From Paraburkholderia bryophila (GTDB lineage Bacteria > Pseudomonadota > Gammaproteobacteria > Burkholderiales > Burkholderiaceae), in NCBI RefSeq assembly GCF_003269035.1, contig NZ_QLTK01000001.1:496001-560000 (forward strand): a DNA stretch of 64,000 nt, given 5' to 3'. A model generated the notes under the pieces. It was not told the origin of the DNA. It was given only the letters and a program-made list of their open reading frames with translations, and ran no database searches. Shown piece by piece: positions 51,860 through 61,578 of the stretch. Position 1 is the stretch's first letter; every line of letters starts with the position of its first letter. A program made the translations under genes and the position numbers.

Positions 51860-53047
51860 TCAGGTGCCCGGACCGCCGGCATCCGCGCTGGTAATGCGCG
51901 CCTGATCGCCGCCATTGTCCAGCCATGTGCGCAGACGCGTCGCGTCCGCGAAACGCGAGTACTTACCCGACGAATCGAGCAGCACCATGATCATCGGACG
52001 GCCGTGGATGGTCGCCTGCATCACCAGACACTCGCCTGCTTCGTTGATGAAGCCGGTCTTCTGCAGACCGATGTCCCACGTCGGGTTACGCACCAGCGCA
52101 TTGGTGCTGTTGTACGCCAGCGAACGCTTGCCGGTGTACACCTCGTAGCTGTGATCGGTCGAGAACTTGCGGATCAGCGGATATTGATACGCCGCGTTCA
52201 CCATCTTCACGAGGTCGCGCGCGCTCGACACGTTCTGGCTCGTCAAACCCGTGGGGTTTTCAAAGTGCGTGTCGGTCATGCCCAGTTGTTTGGCCTTCGC
52301 GTTCATCGCCGCGAGGAACGCCGGGCGGCCGCCCGGGAAGTAACGCGACAGCGCGGCGGCGGCACGGTTTTCCGACGCCATCAGCGCGATATGCAGCATG
52401 TCTTCACGCGACAGCACCGAGCCCACCGACAGGCGCGAGCCGGTGTTTTTTTCGTAGTCGCGGTCTTCGTCGGTGACTTCGATCTGGTCGGTCATCGGCT
52501 CTTTCGAATCGAGCACGACCATCGAGGTCATCAGCTTGGTGATCGACGCGATCGGCACCACGGCGCGCGAGTTCTTGTCGAACAGCGACTCGCCGGAATT
52601 CTGATCGATCACGTACGCCACGCTCGAACGCAGCATCAGCGCGTCCGGCGTTTCGTGCAGGCCGAATGCCTGGCCGACGGTCGGCTGGCGCGGTTCGTAC
52701 GCGACGCGACGCACCACCGTGTGACGGCGGCCGTTCGACGTGTAGGTCACGCGCTTGCGCTTGACGCTCGCACGGGGGGCGTCGTCGTCCGCGGCGACGG
52801 CCTTCACGGCCACGCTTTTACCGGCCTTGGCCGACTTGCTCGCCACCTTGGCGGTCGCGGCGGCCGGCTTTTTGGCGGTCTTAACGTGTTTGGAAGTTTT
52901 TGCGGGTGCTGCGGCGGGTGTGGCGGCAAAAGCGCTCACGGGCGTGGCGAACGCCGCTGCGATGACCATGGAGGCGGCCACCGACAGAGCGGTGCTGCGG
53001 GCCGCGCCATGGATCACTTTTAGCGACGAAAACATGTCGGTTTTCAT
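51860..53047 (-). CDS. D-alanyl-D-alanine carboxypeptidase/endopeptidase (PBP7-like)
   Basis: The 395-residue S11-family penicillin-binding protein has a signal region, then about 80 residues rich in Lys and Ala (a low-complexity, strongly basic segment). The catalytic domain contains SxxK (ASITKLM), SxN (ASENRAA) and KTG (LQKTGFINEAG). It trims peptidoglycan cross-links or stem peptides in the periplasm; PbpG-like endopeptidase activity is most likely. Start choice among ATG 53083, 53047 and 53035 is uncertain, because none has a strong ribosome binding site. 53047 gives a normal signal peptide. Confidence 0.9.
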   Translation of the reverse strand: MKTDMFSSLKVIHGAARSTALSVAASMVIAAAFATPVSAFAATPAAAPAKTSKHVKTAKKPAAATAKVASKSAKAGKSVAVKAVAADDDAPRASVKRKRVTYTSNGRRHTVVRRVAYEPRQPTVGQAFGLHETPDALMLRSSVAYVIDQNSGESLFDKNSRAVVPIASITKLMTSMVVLDSKEPMTDQIEVTDEDRDYEKNTGSRLSVGSVLSREDMLHIALMASENRAAAALSRYFPGGRPAFLAAMNAKAKQLGMTDTHFENPTGLTSQNVSSARDLVKMVNAAYQYPLIRKFSTDHSYEVYTGKRSLAYNSTNALVRNPTWDIGLQKTGFINEAGECLVMQATIHGRPMIMVLLDSSGKYSRFADATRLRTWLDNGGDQARITSADAGGPGT

Positions 53048-53660
53048 GGGTGTTCGGTAGGGAGCGGCGAGAGGTTTCCGCAAGTGTAGTAAAACAACGA
53101 AAAATTAGCAATTTTAAGCACTTATACGCGCTCCTTAAACCGGCTTGTAAGCTCCGATCGCAAAAACACAAATAAGTGCCTCCGGTCGATCGAAAAAAAC
53201 AATCGCTACCGGGCATCGCCCCGTCGTCGCCGTCATGCCCTCGAATCGAGATGATTCTTTCAGCATAACGGCAATATCGAGACAACCTTGATCAGGGGAA
53301 ATACGGTCCGAGCACAGGCGGGTGACGCATTGCCCGTGCCATGAAACGTCGCGGGGTCTCGCTGCGGTGCTGTTAAACGCCTGCTGGAAACCGCCAACGC
53401 GCTTTCGACACGCATAGCGCATTAACGTTCCGTGACAGTTTCCGGTTTACATCGAATTGTCGTTCGGCGATTTTTTGTCGCGCGCCAGATGTTACCGCTT
53501 CGCAGCATCCCTCGCTCCGAACGGTCAAAACACCTCGTGAAATCGGTAACAAATGCGGATATTTCGCGCACCAGCTCGGTGCGACGGTCAATTTAACTTG
53601 CGTCATACGGTCGTCATGCTCTCTGCATAAGGTATTGTTTTATCAACACTTTCTTAATAT

Positions 53661-53673
53661 TGTGCGGCGCACA
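53661..53673. promoter_or_regulatory. Dyad TGTGC-GGC-GCACA upstream of the phasin promoter
   Basis: This perfect 5-bp dyad lies 8 bases before the -35 hexamer. It is a candidate operator, for example for a PHB-responsive PhaR-type repressor, but I cannot match it to a known site with certainty. Confidence 0.35.
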
Positions 53674-53681
53674 AAAAGCAC

Positions 53682-53709
53682 TTGACATTCGTAGTAGTCA
53701 TCCTAAAAT
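53682..53709 (+). promoter_or_regulatory. Phasin gene promoter
   Basis: A consensus TTGACA (53682-53687) and TAAAAT (53704-53709) are separated by 16 bases. This is one of the best sigma-70 promoters in the window. The predicted leader to the phasin ATG is about 110 bases. Confidence 0.75.
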
Positions 53710-53825
53710 GGGAACCATTGCTGCGATGCACCATACATCGCGGTTCGGGGGGACGAGCTTCAAGGCGTCTCGCCACTTACCCAAAGCGGTCCGCACAGAC
53801 AGACCGCAATCCAGGAGCGTAAACC

Positions 53826-54398
53826 ATGACTCTGCTGACCCCTGAGCAATTCGCCGCAGCCCAGAAAGCCAACTTTGAAACGCTGTTCGGCCTGACGACC
53901 AAAGCATTTGAAGGCGTCGAAAAGCTGGTTGAGCTGAACCTGCAAGTCGTGAAGTCGACAATTGCGGAAAGCCAGGAAAATGCCCAACGCGCGCTGTCGG
54001 TGAAGGACGGCCAGGAATTGCTGGCACTGCAAGCCAGCCTGGCACAACCGGTTGCCGAAAAGGCGCTGTCGTACGGCCGTCACGTGTATGAAATCGTCTC
54101 GGCAACGCAAGGTGAATTCACCCGCGTCGCTGAAGCGCAATTCGAAGAGCAAAACCGCAAGGTTCAGTCGCTCGTCGAAAACGTCGCGAAGAACGCACCG
54201 GCTGGTTCGGAAACGGCTGTCGCCGTGATCAAGTCGGCGATCACCGCCGCTAACACGACGTACGAAACGGTTCACAAGGCAACGAAGCAAGCGGTTGAAA
54301 TCGCCGAAAGCAACTTCAATGCAGCCGCCACGGCCGCTTCGAAGGCAGCTTCGCAAGCCGCTGCTCAAGCATCGCGCTCGGCCAAGAAGACGGTTTAA
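53826..54398 (+). CDS. phaP: Phasin family granule-associated protein
   Basis: The 190-residue helical protein coats polyhydroxyalkanoate granules. It starts [20 protein letters not shown] and has long amphipathic helices ([38 protein letters not shown]). An Ala/Ser/Lys-rich tail ([18 protein letters not shown]) follows. AGGAG precedes the ATG. A strong promoter upstream fits the known abundance of phasins. Terminator candidates follow. Confidence 0.95.
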   Translation: MTLLTPEQFAAAQKANFETLFGLTTKAFEGVEKLVELNLQVVKSTIAESQENAQRALSVKDGQELLALQASLAQPVAEKALSYGRHVYEIVSATQGEFTRVAEAQFEEQNRKVQSLVENVAKNAPAGSETAVAVIKSAITAANTTYETVHKATKQAVEIAESNFNAAATAASKAASQAAAQASRSAKKTV

Positions 54399-54542
54399 GT
54401 TTCAGACAGCATTCGTAGCACTACACGCCGGCCCCGCTCTTTCGCGGCGCCGGCGTTATCTTAAGCAACAGCGTCGCGCCGTTGCCGCTCACACGGTGTT
54501 AATTGGCTGGACGCTCCGATACGTTGAACGACGTATCGTTTG

Positions 54543-54567
54543 CCCGGCGAATGGCCGGGATTTTTTT
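54543..54567 (+). terminator. Candidate rho-independent terminator after phasin
   Basis: CCCGGC (54543-54548) pairs with GCCGGG (54554-54559), followed by A and seven T. The stem is short but GC-only. Confidence 0.65.
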
Positions 54568-54669
54568 GGGCGATTGCCTGACGCGTCCGGCGTGGCAGGT
54601 GTCACGGCGATAAGACGGCAACGCGGTGCTGGTGTGAGACGGGTTGTGAATACGTGCCTTGCCAGAAAG

Positions 54670-54706
54670 AAAACGGCGCGCCCTTTTGCGGGGCGCGCCG
54701 TTTTTT
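54670..54706. terminator. Bidirectional rho-independent terminator before lpdA end
   Basis: AAAACGGCGCGCCC (54670-54683) pairs with GGGCGCGCCGTTTT (54691-54704), with further T residues. It terminates lpdA on the minus strand and also read-through from phasin. Confidence 0.88.
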
Positions 54707-54764
54707 CATGGGCTTGAGCTTTGTCGAGCCCACCTGCATGAAGCAGGCGGGCCGAACCGCCCTA

Positions 54765-56567
54765 CTACTTCTTTTTCACCGGCGGCAGATCCGTACAGAC
54801 GCCTTCGTACAATTCGGCGGCCATGCCGACCGATTCGCCGAGCGTCGGATGCGGGTGGATCGTCTTACCGATATCCGTTGCATCCGCACCCATTTCGATC
54901 GCGAGACAAACTTCGCTGATCAGGTCGCCCGCATTCAGACCGACGATACCGCCGCCGATCACGCGATGCGTTTCCTCGTCGAACAGCAGCTTCGTGAAGC
55001 CTTCGTCGCGGCCGTTGGCGATCGCGCGGCCCGAAGCGGCCCACGGGAACACCGCTTTGCCGAACTTGACGCCGGCGGCCTTCAGCTGGTCTTCCGTCTT
55101 GCCGGCCCACGCCACTTCCGGATCGGTGTAGGCCACCGACGGAATCTGCAGCGCGTCGAAATACGCCTTTTCGCCATGAGCGGCTTCGGCGGCAACGTGA
55201 CCTTCGTGCACGGCCTTGTGCGCGAGCATCGGCTGACCGACGATATCGCCGATCGCGAAGATGTGCGGCACGTTGGTGCGCATCTGCTTGTCGACATCGA
55301 TAAAGCCGCGATCCGTCACCGCGACACCGGCCTTGTCCGCGCCGATCTTCTTGCCATTCGGCGTACGACCGACGGCGACCAGCACGAGGTCATAGCGTTG
55401 CGCTTCGGCCGGGGCTTTTTCGCCCTCGAACGACACGTAGATGCCGTCGTCTTTCGCTTGCGCCGCGGTGGTTTTGGTCTTCAGCATGACGTTGGCGAAA
55501 CGCTTGCTGTTGTATTTTTCCCAGACCTTAACCAGATCGCGATCCGCGCCGGCCATCAAACCGTCGAGCATTTCGACCACGTCGATTTTCGCACCGAGGG
55601 TCGCGTACACCGTGGCCATTTCCAGCCCGATGATGCCGCCGCCGATCACCAGCATGCGTTGCGGAATCTGACGCAGTTCGAGCGCGCCGGTCGAGTCGAC
55701 CACGCGCGGATCTTCCGGAATGAACGGCAGCTTCACCGCTTCCGAGCCCGCCGCGATAATCGCCTGCTTGAACTTGACGACCTTCTTGCCCGCTTCCGTC
55801 TGCACTTCCATGTGATTCGGATCGACGAACGCGCCGGTGCCCGTCACGACTTCGACCTTGCGCGCCTTGGCCATGCCGGCGAGACCGCCGGTGAGCTTCT
55901 TGACGACGCCTGACTTGAAGTCACGGAGTTTGTCGAGATCGATCTGCGGCTTGGCGAACGTGATGCCGTGTGCGCCGAGCGCTTCGGCTTCGTCGATAAC
56001 GAGCGCGGTGTGCAACAGCGCCTTCGACGGAATACAGCCGACATTCAGACAGACGCCGCCGAGCGTCGAATAACGTTCGACGAGCACCGTCTTCATACCT
56101 AGATCGGCCGAGCGGAACGCGGCCGAATAACCGCCGGGGCCTGAACCGAGCACGAGCATGTCGCATTCGATATCGGCGCTACCGGAGAAGCTCCCAGCCT
56201 GCGGCGCGGGCGCAGCGGCCTTCGGTGCAGCAGCTTGCGCTGCCTGCGGCTTCGCTTCGGCTTGAGCCGGAGCCTTTTCGGGTTCTTTGGCGGGCGCCTT
56301 GGGCGCATATTTCGCGGGCGCCGCATCGGCCGAGGATTCGACCAGGGCAATCACGGTCCCTTGTGAGACTTTGTCACCCGCTTTGACGCGAACTTCCTTG
56401 ACGGTGCCGGCCGTATCGCTCGGCACTTCGATGGAAGCCTTGTCGGACTCGAGCGTCATGAGAGCTTGTTCGTTCTCGATGACATCGCCCGGTTTGATAT
56501 TGACTTCGATGACATCGACGTCTTTGAAGTCACCGATATCCGGCACTTTAACTTCGACGAGACTCAT
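54765..56567 (-). CDS. lpdA: Dihydrolipoyl dehydrogenase with N-terminal lipoyl domain (PDH E3)
   Basis: E3 reoxidises the dihydrolipoyl groups of the pyruvate dehydrogenase complex with NAD+. The 600-residue protein begins with a lipoyl domain ([18 protein letters not shown]; lipoyl-lysine in ESDKASIEV), then an Ala/Pro/Lys linker. The flavoprotein follows from about residue 130: FAD motif VLGSGPGGYSAAFRS, redox disulfide GGVCLNVGCIPSKAL and the end AHPHPTLGES-like IHPHPTLGES. AAGGGGA precedes the ATG. It is the third gene of aceE-aceF-lpdA, separated from aceF by 309 bases with a repeat. Confidence 0.97.
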   Translation of the reverse strand: MSLVEVKVPDIGDFKDVDVIEVNIKPGDVIENEQALMTLESDKASIEVPSDTAGTVKEVRVKAGDKVSQGTVIALVESSADAAPAKYAPKAPAKEPEKAPAQAEAKPQAAQAAAPKAAAPAPQAGSFSGSADIECDMLVLGSGPGGYSAAFRSADLGMKTVLVERYSTLGGVCLNVGCIPSKALLHTALVIDEAEALGAHGITFAKPQIDLDKLRDFKSGVVKKLTGGLAGMAKARKVEVVTGTGAFVDPNHMEVQTEAGKKVVKFKQAIIAAGSEAVKLPFIPEDPRVVDSTGALELRQIPQRMLVIGGGIIGLEMATVYATLGAKIDVVEMLDGLMAGADRDLVKVWEKYNSKRFANVMLKTKTTAAQAKDDGIYVSFEGEKAPAEAQRYDLVLVAVGRTPNGKKIGADKAGVAVTDRGFIDVDKQMRTNVPHIFAIGDIVGQPMLAHKAVHEGHVAAEAAHGEKAYFDALQIPSVAYTDPEVAWAGKTEDQLKAAGVKFGKAVFPWAASGRAIANGRDEGFTKLLFDEETHRVIGGGIVGLNAGDLISEVCLAIEMGADATDIGKTIHPHPTLGESVGMAAELYEGVCTDLPPVKKK

Positions 56568-56876
56568 AGTGTCCCCTTCTCTTATTGATCGATGATGAAG
56601 AAAGAACCGAAACAGCGGCCCAAAAACAGCCCAAAAGCTGGCAGCGAGGCGAACAGCAACATCCTTTGCTGTCCGCCCAAGGACGCGCCTTTCTTTTGCC
56701 TACTTTTCTTTGGAAGACGACCCGAAGGTAGTCCCCGTGGGACAAAGAAAAGTAGGTGCCGCCCCGCACAGGGGCAACGCTAATAGACCACTAACAAATC
56801 AGGTTCTACAGAGAGACGCGAGATAACAGACAGCAACAACACCATCAACCCGCGCCCCCGCAAAAACATCACCCAA
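56568..56876. other. Intergenic region between aceF and lpdA
   Basis: These 309 bases hold no gene. They contain the inverted-repeat element described separately and an lpdA ribosome binding site at the end. No clear lpdA promoter was recognised. Confidence 0.55.
56699..56775. repeat. Extragenic inverted-repeat element
   Basis: CCTACTTTTCTTTG (56699-56712) and CAAAGAAAAGTAGG (56743-56756) are a perfect 14-bp dyad with a 30-base loop. GCCCC-GCACA-GGGGC (56761-56775) follows directly. I recall near-identical text in many Paraburkholderia intergenic regions, so this is probably a dispersed repeat; that part is memory, not computed here. Confidence 0.7.
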
Positions 56877-58520
56877 TCAAAGAATCACACGCCGAAAATC
56901 GGCAAGAATCGCACCCAGATACGCATTAAACCGAGCCGCCGCCGCCCCATCAATAACCCGATGGTCATACGACAAGGAAAGCGGCAAGACCAAACGCGGA
57001 ACGAACTGTTTCCCATCCCAAACCGGCTTCATCGCACCACGCGACAGACCGAGAATCGCGACTTCAGGCGCATTGATAATCGGCGTGAAGTGAGTGCCGC
57101 CGATACCGCCCAACGACGAGATCGAGAAGCATCCACCCTGCATCTGATCCGGCTTCAACTTGCCGTCACGAGCCGCCTTGGACAACTCGGTCATTTCCTT
57201 GGCGATCTCGACCAGGCCCTTCTTGTCCGCATCGCGAATAACCGGCACGACCAGGCCATTCGGCGTATCGGCAGCAAACCCGATATGGAAGTACTGCTTG
57301 AACACCAGGTTATCGCCATCGAGGCTGGCATTGAACGTCGGGAACTGCTTCAAGGCGGAAACCACCGCCTTGATAACAAAAGCCAGCATCGTGATCTTGA
57401 CGCCCGACTTTTCGTTTTCCTTGTTCAACTGCACGCGCAGCGCTTCGAGCTCGGTGATATCCGCTTCGTCGTTATTGGTGACGTGCGGAATCATGACCCA
57501 GTTGCGATGCAGGTTCGCGCCCGAGATCTTCTTGATGCGCGACAGCGGCTTCGGATCGACCGGACCGAACTTCGTGAAGTCGACCTTCGGCCACGGCAGC
57601 AGATTCAGCTCGCCGCCACCTGCGGCAGCCGGTGCAGCCGCACCCGCCGGCGCAGCACGCTGCCCGGTCATCACACCCTTGATGAAGGCGGTGACGTCGG
57701 CTTGCGTAATACGACCCTTCGGCCCCGTGCCTTGCACCTGAGCGACATCCACGCCGAGTTCGCGCGAGAACTTGCGCACCGACGGCGACGCATGGCTCGC
57801 GTGACGCGAACCTTCGCCAGCCTGAATGACCGGTGCCTGAGCCAGCGCCGACGGTTGCGCCGGGGCGGGCGACGGCGTGGCCGGCGCGTCGGACGGCTTC
57901 TCGACGGCCTGCTTCGGCGCGGGCGCCGCAGCCGGAGCGGCAGCGCCGCCTTCGGCTTCGACCACCACAATCACCGAGCCTTCCGACACATTGTCACCGA
58001 CCTTGACCTTCACTTCCTTGACGACGCCGGCGACCGAGCTCGGCACGTCCATGGTCGCCTTGTCGGATTCGAGCGTCACCAGCGACTGCTCTTTCTCGAC
58101 GCGATCGCCGACCTTCACCGAGACTTCGATCACGGGAATGTCTTTGTAGTCGCCGATATCCGGCACCTTCACGTCCTGCAGACCGCCACCGCTCGCAGCG
58201 GGTGCGGCGGCCGGCGCAGCAGCGGGTGCGGCGGCCGGTGCGGGCGCCGGAGCCGGAGCCGGCGCAGCCGCACCACCTTCGGCCGCTTCCAGCACGACGA
58301 TCAGCACGCCTTCCGACACGTTGTCGCCGACCTTGACCTTCACTTCCTTGACGACGCCGGCGGCCGAGCTTGGCACGTCCATCGTCGCCTTATCGGATTC
58401 CAGCGTAACGAGCGATTGCTCTTTCTCGACGGTATCACCCGCCTTCACCAGCACCTCGATCACAGGAATGTCCTTGTAATCGCCGATGTCCGGCACCTTG
58501 ACTTCGATCGCTTGACTCAT
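56877..58520 (-). CDS. aceF: Dihydrolipoyllysine-residue acetyltransferase (PDH E2)
   Basis: E2 is the core of pyruvate dehydrogenase and transfers acetyl groups to CoA. The 547-residue protein has two lipoyl domains (about residues 4-77 and 117-190), each with [17 protein letters not shown] and lipoyl-lysine in [10 protein letters not shown], joined by Ala/Pro linkers. A peripheral-subunit-binding domain ([14 protein letters not shown]) follows. The catalytic domain ends with [23 protein letters not shown] precedes the ATG. It is 86 bases downstream of aceE. Confidence 0.98.
   Translation of the reverse strand: MSQAIEVKVPDIGDYKDIPVIEVLVKAGDTVEKEQSLVTLESDKATMDVPSSAAGVVKEVKVKVGDNVSEGVLIVVLEAAEGGAAAPAPAPAPAPAAAPAAAPAAAPAASGGGLQDVKVPDIGDYKDIPVIEVSVKVGDRVEKEQSLVTLESDKATMDVPSSVAGVVKEVKVKVGDNVSEGSVIVVVEAEGGAAAPAAAPAPKQAVEKPSDAPATPSPAPAQPSALAQAPVIQAGEGSRHASHASPSVRKFSRELGVDVAQVQGTGPKGRITQADVTAFIKGVMTGQRAAPAGAAAPAAAGGGELNLLPWPKVDFTKFGPVDPKPLSRIKKISGANLHRNWVMIPHVTNNDEADITELEALRVQLNKENEKSGVKITMLAFVIKAVVSALKQFPTFNASLDGDNLVFKQYFHIGFAADTPNGLVVPVIRDADKKGLVEIAKEMTELSKAARDGKLKPDQMQGGCFSISSLGGIGGTHFTPIINAPEVAILGLSRGAMKPVWDGKQFVPRLVLPLSLSYDHRVIDGAAAARFNAYLGAILADFRRVIL
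57950..58515 (-). repeat. DNA-level duplication of the lipoyl domain in aceF
   Basis: The two lipoyl-domain coding stretches are near-identical and offset by 330 bases (for example ACGACGCCGG at 58021 and at 58351). The few differences seen are mainly third-position changes. This suggests recent duplication or ongoing gene conversion. Confidence 0.8.
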
Positions 58521-58606
58521 TGTTAGTGTCTCCTGGGCCGCGCACGCAGCCGGCCCCTGGCAATCAGGGGCCGGCGCGCACGCCGTGGCACACGGGGAAT
58601 GATGCC

Positions 58607-61303
58607 TTAGACGGTCATCGGGTTGGGTTTGGCGGGATCAAGGTTGTACTTCTTGAGCGCCTCGGCGACGACCTTGCGTTCGATCGTGCCTTCATCTGCC
58701 AGTGCATTCAACGCGGCAACCGTGACCCAGTAGCGGTCGACTTCGAAGAAGTGACGCAGCTTTTCACGCGTGTCCGAACGGCCGTAGCCGTCCGTCCCCA
58801 GCACGACGAATTTCTGCGGCACGAACGCGCGGATCTGTTCGGTCAGCGCGCGCACGTAGTCGGTCGATGCGATGACCGGGCCTTGTGCGTCCTTGAGCAG
58901 CTTCTCGACGTGCGAGAGCTTCTTTTCTTCGTTCGGGTGCAGCAGGTTGTAACGCTGCACTTCGTGGCCTTCGCGCGCGAGTTCGGTGAAGCTCGGCACG
59001 CTCCACAGGTCGGCGGCGACGCCCCAATCGTTCTTCAGCAGGTCGGCGGCGGCGATCACTTCGTTGAAGATCGTGCCCGCGCCCATCAGCTGAACGCGCG
59101 GCGCCTTCGCGTCGGCTTGCGCCTTGCTGAACGCGTACATGCCCTTGATGATGTCGGCCGCTACAGCGTCGCCCTGCGGAATCGCCGGGTGCTCGTAGTT
59201 TTCGTTCATCACCGTGATGTAGTAGTACACGTCTTCCTGATCCGCGACCATGCGGCGCAGGCCGTCCTGCACGATGACGGCGAGTTCGTAACCGAACGTC
59301 GGGTCATAGCTGATGCAGTTCGGCACCGACGCGGCCCACAGCAGCGAGTGGCCGTCTTCGTGTTGCAGACCTTCGCCGTTCAGCGTCGTGCGGCCCGCCG
59401 TGCCACCCAGCAGGAAGCCGCGCGAACGCATGTCGCCCGCCGCCCAGCACAGGTCGCCGATACGCTGGAAGCCGAACATCGAGTAGAAGATGTAGAACGG
59501 GATCATGGTCTCGCCGTGCGTCGAGTACGACGTCGCGGCAGCGATCCAGTCCGCCATACCACCGGCTTCGTTGATGCCTTCCTGCAGAATCTGACCGGTT
59601 TCCGACTCGCGGTAGAACATCAGCTGGTCGGAATCTTCCGGCACGTACTTCTGGCCTTCCTGATTCCAGATACCGATCTGGCGGAACAGGCCTTCCATAC
59701 CGAAGGTACGCGACTCGTCCGGCACGATCGGCACGATGCGCTTGCCGAGGGCCTTGTCCTTCAGCAGGATGTTCAGGATCCGCACGAACGCCATCGTCGT
59801 GGAGATCTCGCGGCCTTCGCCCGTGCCCTTGAGCAGCGGCTCGAATGCCGTCAGTTCCGGCACCGGCAGCGACTCGGCCTTCTGCCGGCGCGCCGGCAGA
59901 TAGCCGCCCAGCTCCTGGCGGCGGGCGCGCATGTACTCGAGTTCCTTCGACCCTTCTTCGAACTTGAGGTACGGCACGTTGACGAGGTCTTCGTCGGTGA
60001 TCGGCAGACGGAACTGATCGCGGAATTTCTTCAGCTGATCGACATGCAGCTTCTTCTGCTGGTGGGTGATGTTCATCGCCTGGCCGGCTTCGCCCATGCC
60101 GTAGCCCTTGATCGTCTTCGCGAGAATGACGGTCGGCTGGCCTTGCGAATTCGACGCTTCGGCGAACGCCGCGTAGATCTTGTGCGGATCGTGGCCGCCG
60201 CGGTTCAGGTTCCAGATGTCCTCGTCGGACCATTCGGCGACCAGCGCCTTCAGTTCCGGCGTGTTGAAGAAGTGTTCGCGCACATACGCGCCCGACTCCG
60301 ACTTGTACGTCTGATATTCGCCGTCGACCACTTCCATCATGCGGCGCATCAGCGCGCCCGACTTGTCGCGCTGGAACAGCGCGTCCCAGCGGCTACCCCA
60401 GACGACCTTGATGACGTTCCAGCCGGCACCGCGGAATTCGCTTTCGAGTTCCTGGATGATCTTGCCGTTACCGCGCACCGGGCCATCCAGGCGCTGCAGA
60501 TTACAGTTGATCACGAACACCAGGTTGTCGAGACGTTCGCGGCCGGCCATGCCGATCGCGCCGAGCGATTCCGGTTCGTCCGTTTCGCCGTCGCCGAGGA
60601 AGGCCCAGACCTTTCGGCCCGTGGTCTTCGCGATGCCGCGCGCGTGCATGTACTTCATGAAGCGCGCCTGGTAGATCGCCATGATCGGGCCGAGGCCCAT
60701 CGACACGGTCGGGAACTGCCAGAAGTCAGGCATCAGCCACGGATGCGGATACGACGAGATGCCCTCGCCGCCCACTTCCTGACGGAAGTTGTCGAGCTGG
60801 TTTTCGGTCAGACGGCCGAGCAGGAACGCGCGCGAGTACACACCCGGCGACGAATGGCCCTGCACGAAAATCAGATCGCCGCCATGTTCGGCCGACGGCG
60901 CGTGCCAGAAATGGTTGTAGCCGACGTCGTACAGCGTGGCTGCCGACGCGAACGAAGCGATGTGGCCACCGACGTTGGTGTCCTTGCCGGCTCGCAGCAC
61001 CATGGCAATGGCGTTCCAGCGGGTGTACGAACGGATACGGTGCTCGATGTCCTGGTCGCCGGGGATCTTCGCCTGGCGCGCAACCGGAATCGTGTTGATG
61101 TACGGGGTGTTAGCCGAGAACGGCAGATGTTCGCCATGCACGCGGGCGAATTCGATCTGTTTCTCAATTAGGTAGTGGGCACGATCGGGGCCCACTGCAG
61201 AAATCACGCCATCCAGCGCTTCCAGCCATTCGCCGGTTTCCTGGGGATCGTCGTCTTTTTCGGCGGCGACATATTTCATGACTTCGTCGGGTACAGCGGA
61301 CAT
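58607..61303 (-). CDS. aceE: Pyruvate dehydrogenase E1 component, homodimeric type
   Basis: E1 decarboxylates pyruvate with thiamine diphosphate. The 898-residue protein has the homodimeric-type features: [20 protein letters not shown], the thiamine motif [14 protein letters not shown] to [15 protein letters not shown], and [30 protein letters not shown] precedes the ATG. It heads aceE-aceF-lpdA. No pdhR-like repressor gene is present upstream; the divergent neighbour is a histidine kinase gene. Confidence 0.98.
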   Translation of the reverse strand: MSAVPDEVMKYVAAEKDDDPQETGEWLEALDGVISAVGPDRAHYLIEKQIEFARVHGEHLPFSANTPYINTIPVARQAKIPGDQDIEHRIRSYTRWNAIAMVLRAGKDTNVGGHIASFASAATLYDVGYNHFWHAPSAEHGGDLIFVQGHSSPGVYSRAFLLGRLTENQLDNFRQEVGGEGISSYPHPWLMPDFWQFPTVSMGLGPIMAIYQARFMKYMHARGIAKTTGRKVWAFLGDGETDEPESLGAIGMAGRERLDNLVFVINCNLQRLDGPVRGNGKIIQELESEFRGAGWNVIKVVWGSRWDALFQRDKSGALMRRMMEVVDGEYQTYKSESGAYVREHFFNTPELKALVAEWSDEDIWNLNRGGHDPHKIYAAFAEASNSQGQPTVILAKTIKGYGMGEAGQAMNITHQQKKLHVDQLKKFRDQFRLPITDEDLVNVPYLKFEEGSKELEYMRARRQELGGYLPARRQKAESLPVPELTAFEPLLKGTGEGREISTTMAFVRILNILLKDKALGKRIVPIVPDESRTFGMEGLFRQIGIWNQEGQKYVPEDSDQLMFYRESETGQILQEGINEAGGMADWIAAATSYSTHGETMIPFYIFYSMFGFQRIGDLCWAAGDMRSRGFLLGGTAGRTTLNGEGLQHEDGHSLLWAASVPNCISYDPTFGYELAVIVQDGLRRMVADQEDVYYYITVMNENYEHPAIPQGDAVAADIIKGMYAFSKAQADAKAPRVQLMGAGTIFNEVIAAADLLKNDWGVAADLWSVPSFTELAREGHEVQRYNLLHPNEEKKLSHVEKLLKDAQGPVIASTDYVRALTEQIRAFVPQKFVVLGTDGYGRSDTREKLRHFFEVDRYWVTVAALNALADEGTIERKVVAEALKKYNLDPAKPNPMTV

Positions 61304-61379
61304 GCTCGTCTCCTGGATTTAGAGGAACGCTCTTTGAACAGACGACGCGGACGAAGCACGGCCGCGGCAGCTTCGGCCG

Positions 61380-61409
61380 ATTGTAAAAGGGGTCCCGACG
61401 TCCGCGCAA
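61380..61409 (-). promoter_or_regulatory. Candidate aceE promoter
   Basis: On the minus strand TTGCGC (61409-61404) and TACAAT (61385-61380) are separated by 18 bases, 76 bases before the aceE ATG. Confidence 0.5.
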
Positions 61410-61565
61410 CAAAATTTTCGAATAGCGAGATCACTTCTCATAATGCGGAAAATTGCTGCGGCGCAACCTGGATTGACTGCCGTTGGACGGATACGTCGGC
61501 TAGTTTGCGCCGATTAATGACACTTTCAGCGCTTTTTTGCGCCATTTGCTAGCGACCTGCTGCGC

Positions 61566-61571
61566 TACAAT
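61566..61571 (+). promoter_or_regulatory. Candidate -10 element of the histidine kinase gene
   Basis: TACAAT lies 7 bases before the ATG at 61579, with no Shine-Dalgarno between them. No good -35 was found. Confidence 0.45.
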
Positions 61572-61578
61572 GCCACGC

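Larger units (their letters stand above)
53048..53825. other. Long non-coding region between the divergent PBP and phasin genes
   Basis: I see no credible gene in these 778 bases. They are more AT-rich than the surroundings. Features are an AT-rich dyad AAAATT-AGC-AATTTT (53102-53116) on the PBP side and TGTGC-GGC-GCACA (53661-53673) just before the phasin promoter. A small regulatory RNA or long 5' leader cannot be excluded. Confidence 0.5.
54399..54764. other. Intergenic region between convergent phasin and lpdA genes
   Basis: No gene is seen in these 366 bases. They hold several hairpins: ACGCCGGC/GCCGGCGT (54425-54456, no T-run) and a perfect 8-bp dyad CGATACGT-TGAACG-ACGTATCG (54517-54538). 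Two terminators are listed separately. Confidence 0.55.

Noticed and set aside
53135..53422. Small frames in the phasin upstream region
   Set aside because: Overlapping frames on one strand with no ribosome binding site and no coherent composition; the region is better read as regulatory.
54517..54538. Dyad CGATACGT-N6-ACGTATCG considered as an operator
   Set aside because: It lies between two convergent genes where no promoter is expected; it is more likely part of an RNA 3' structure.
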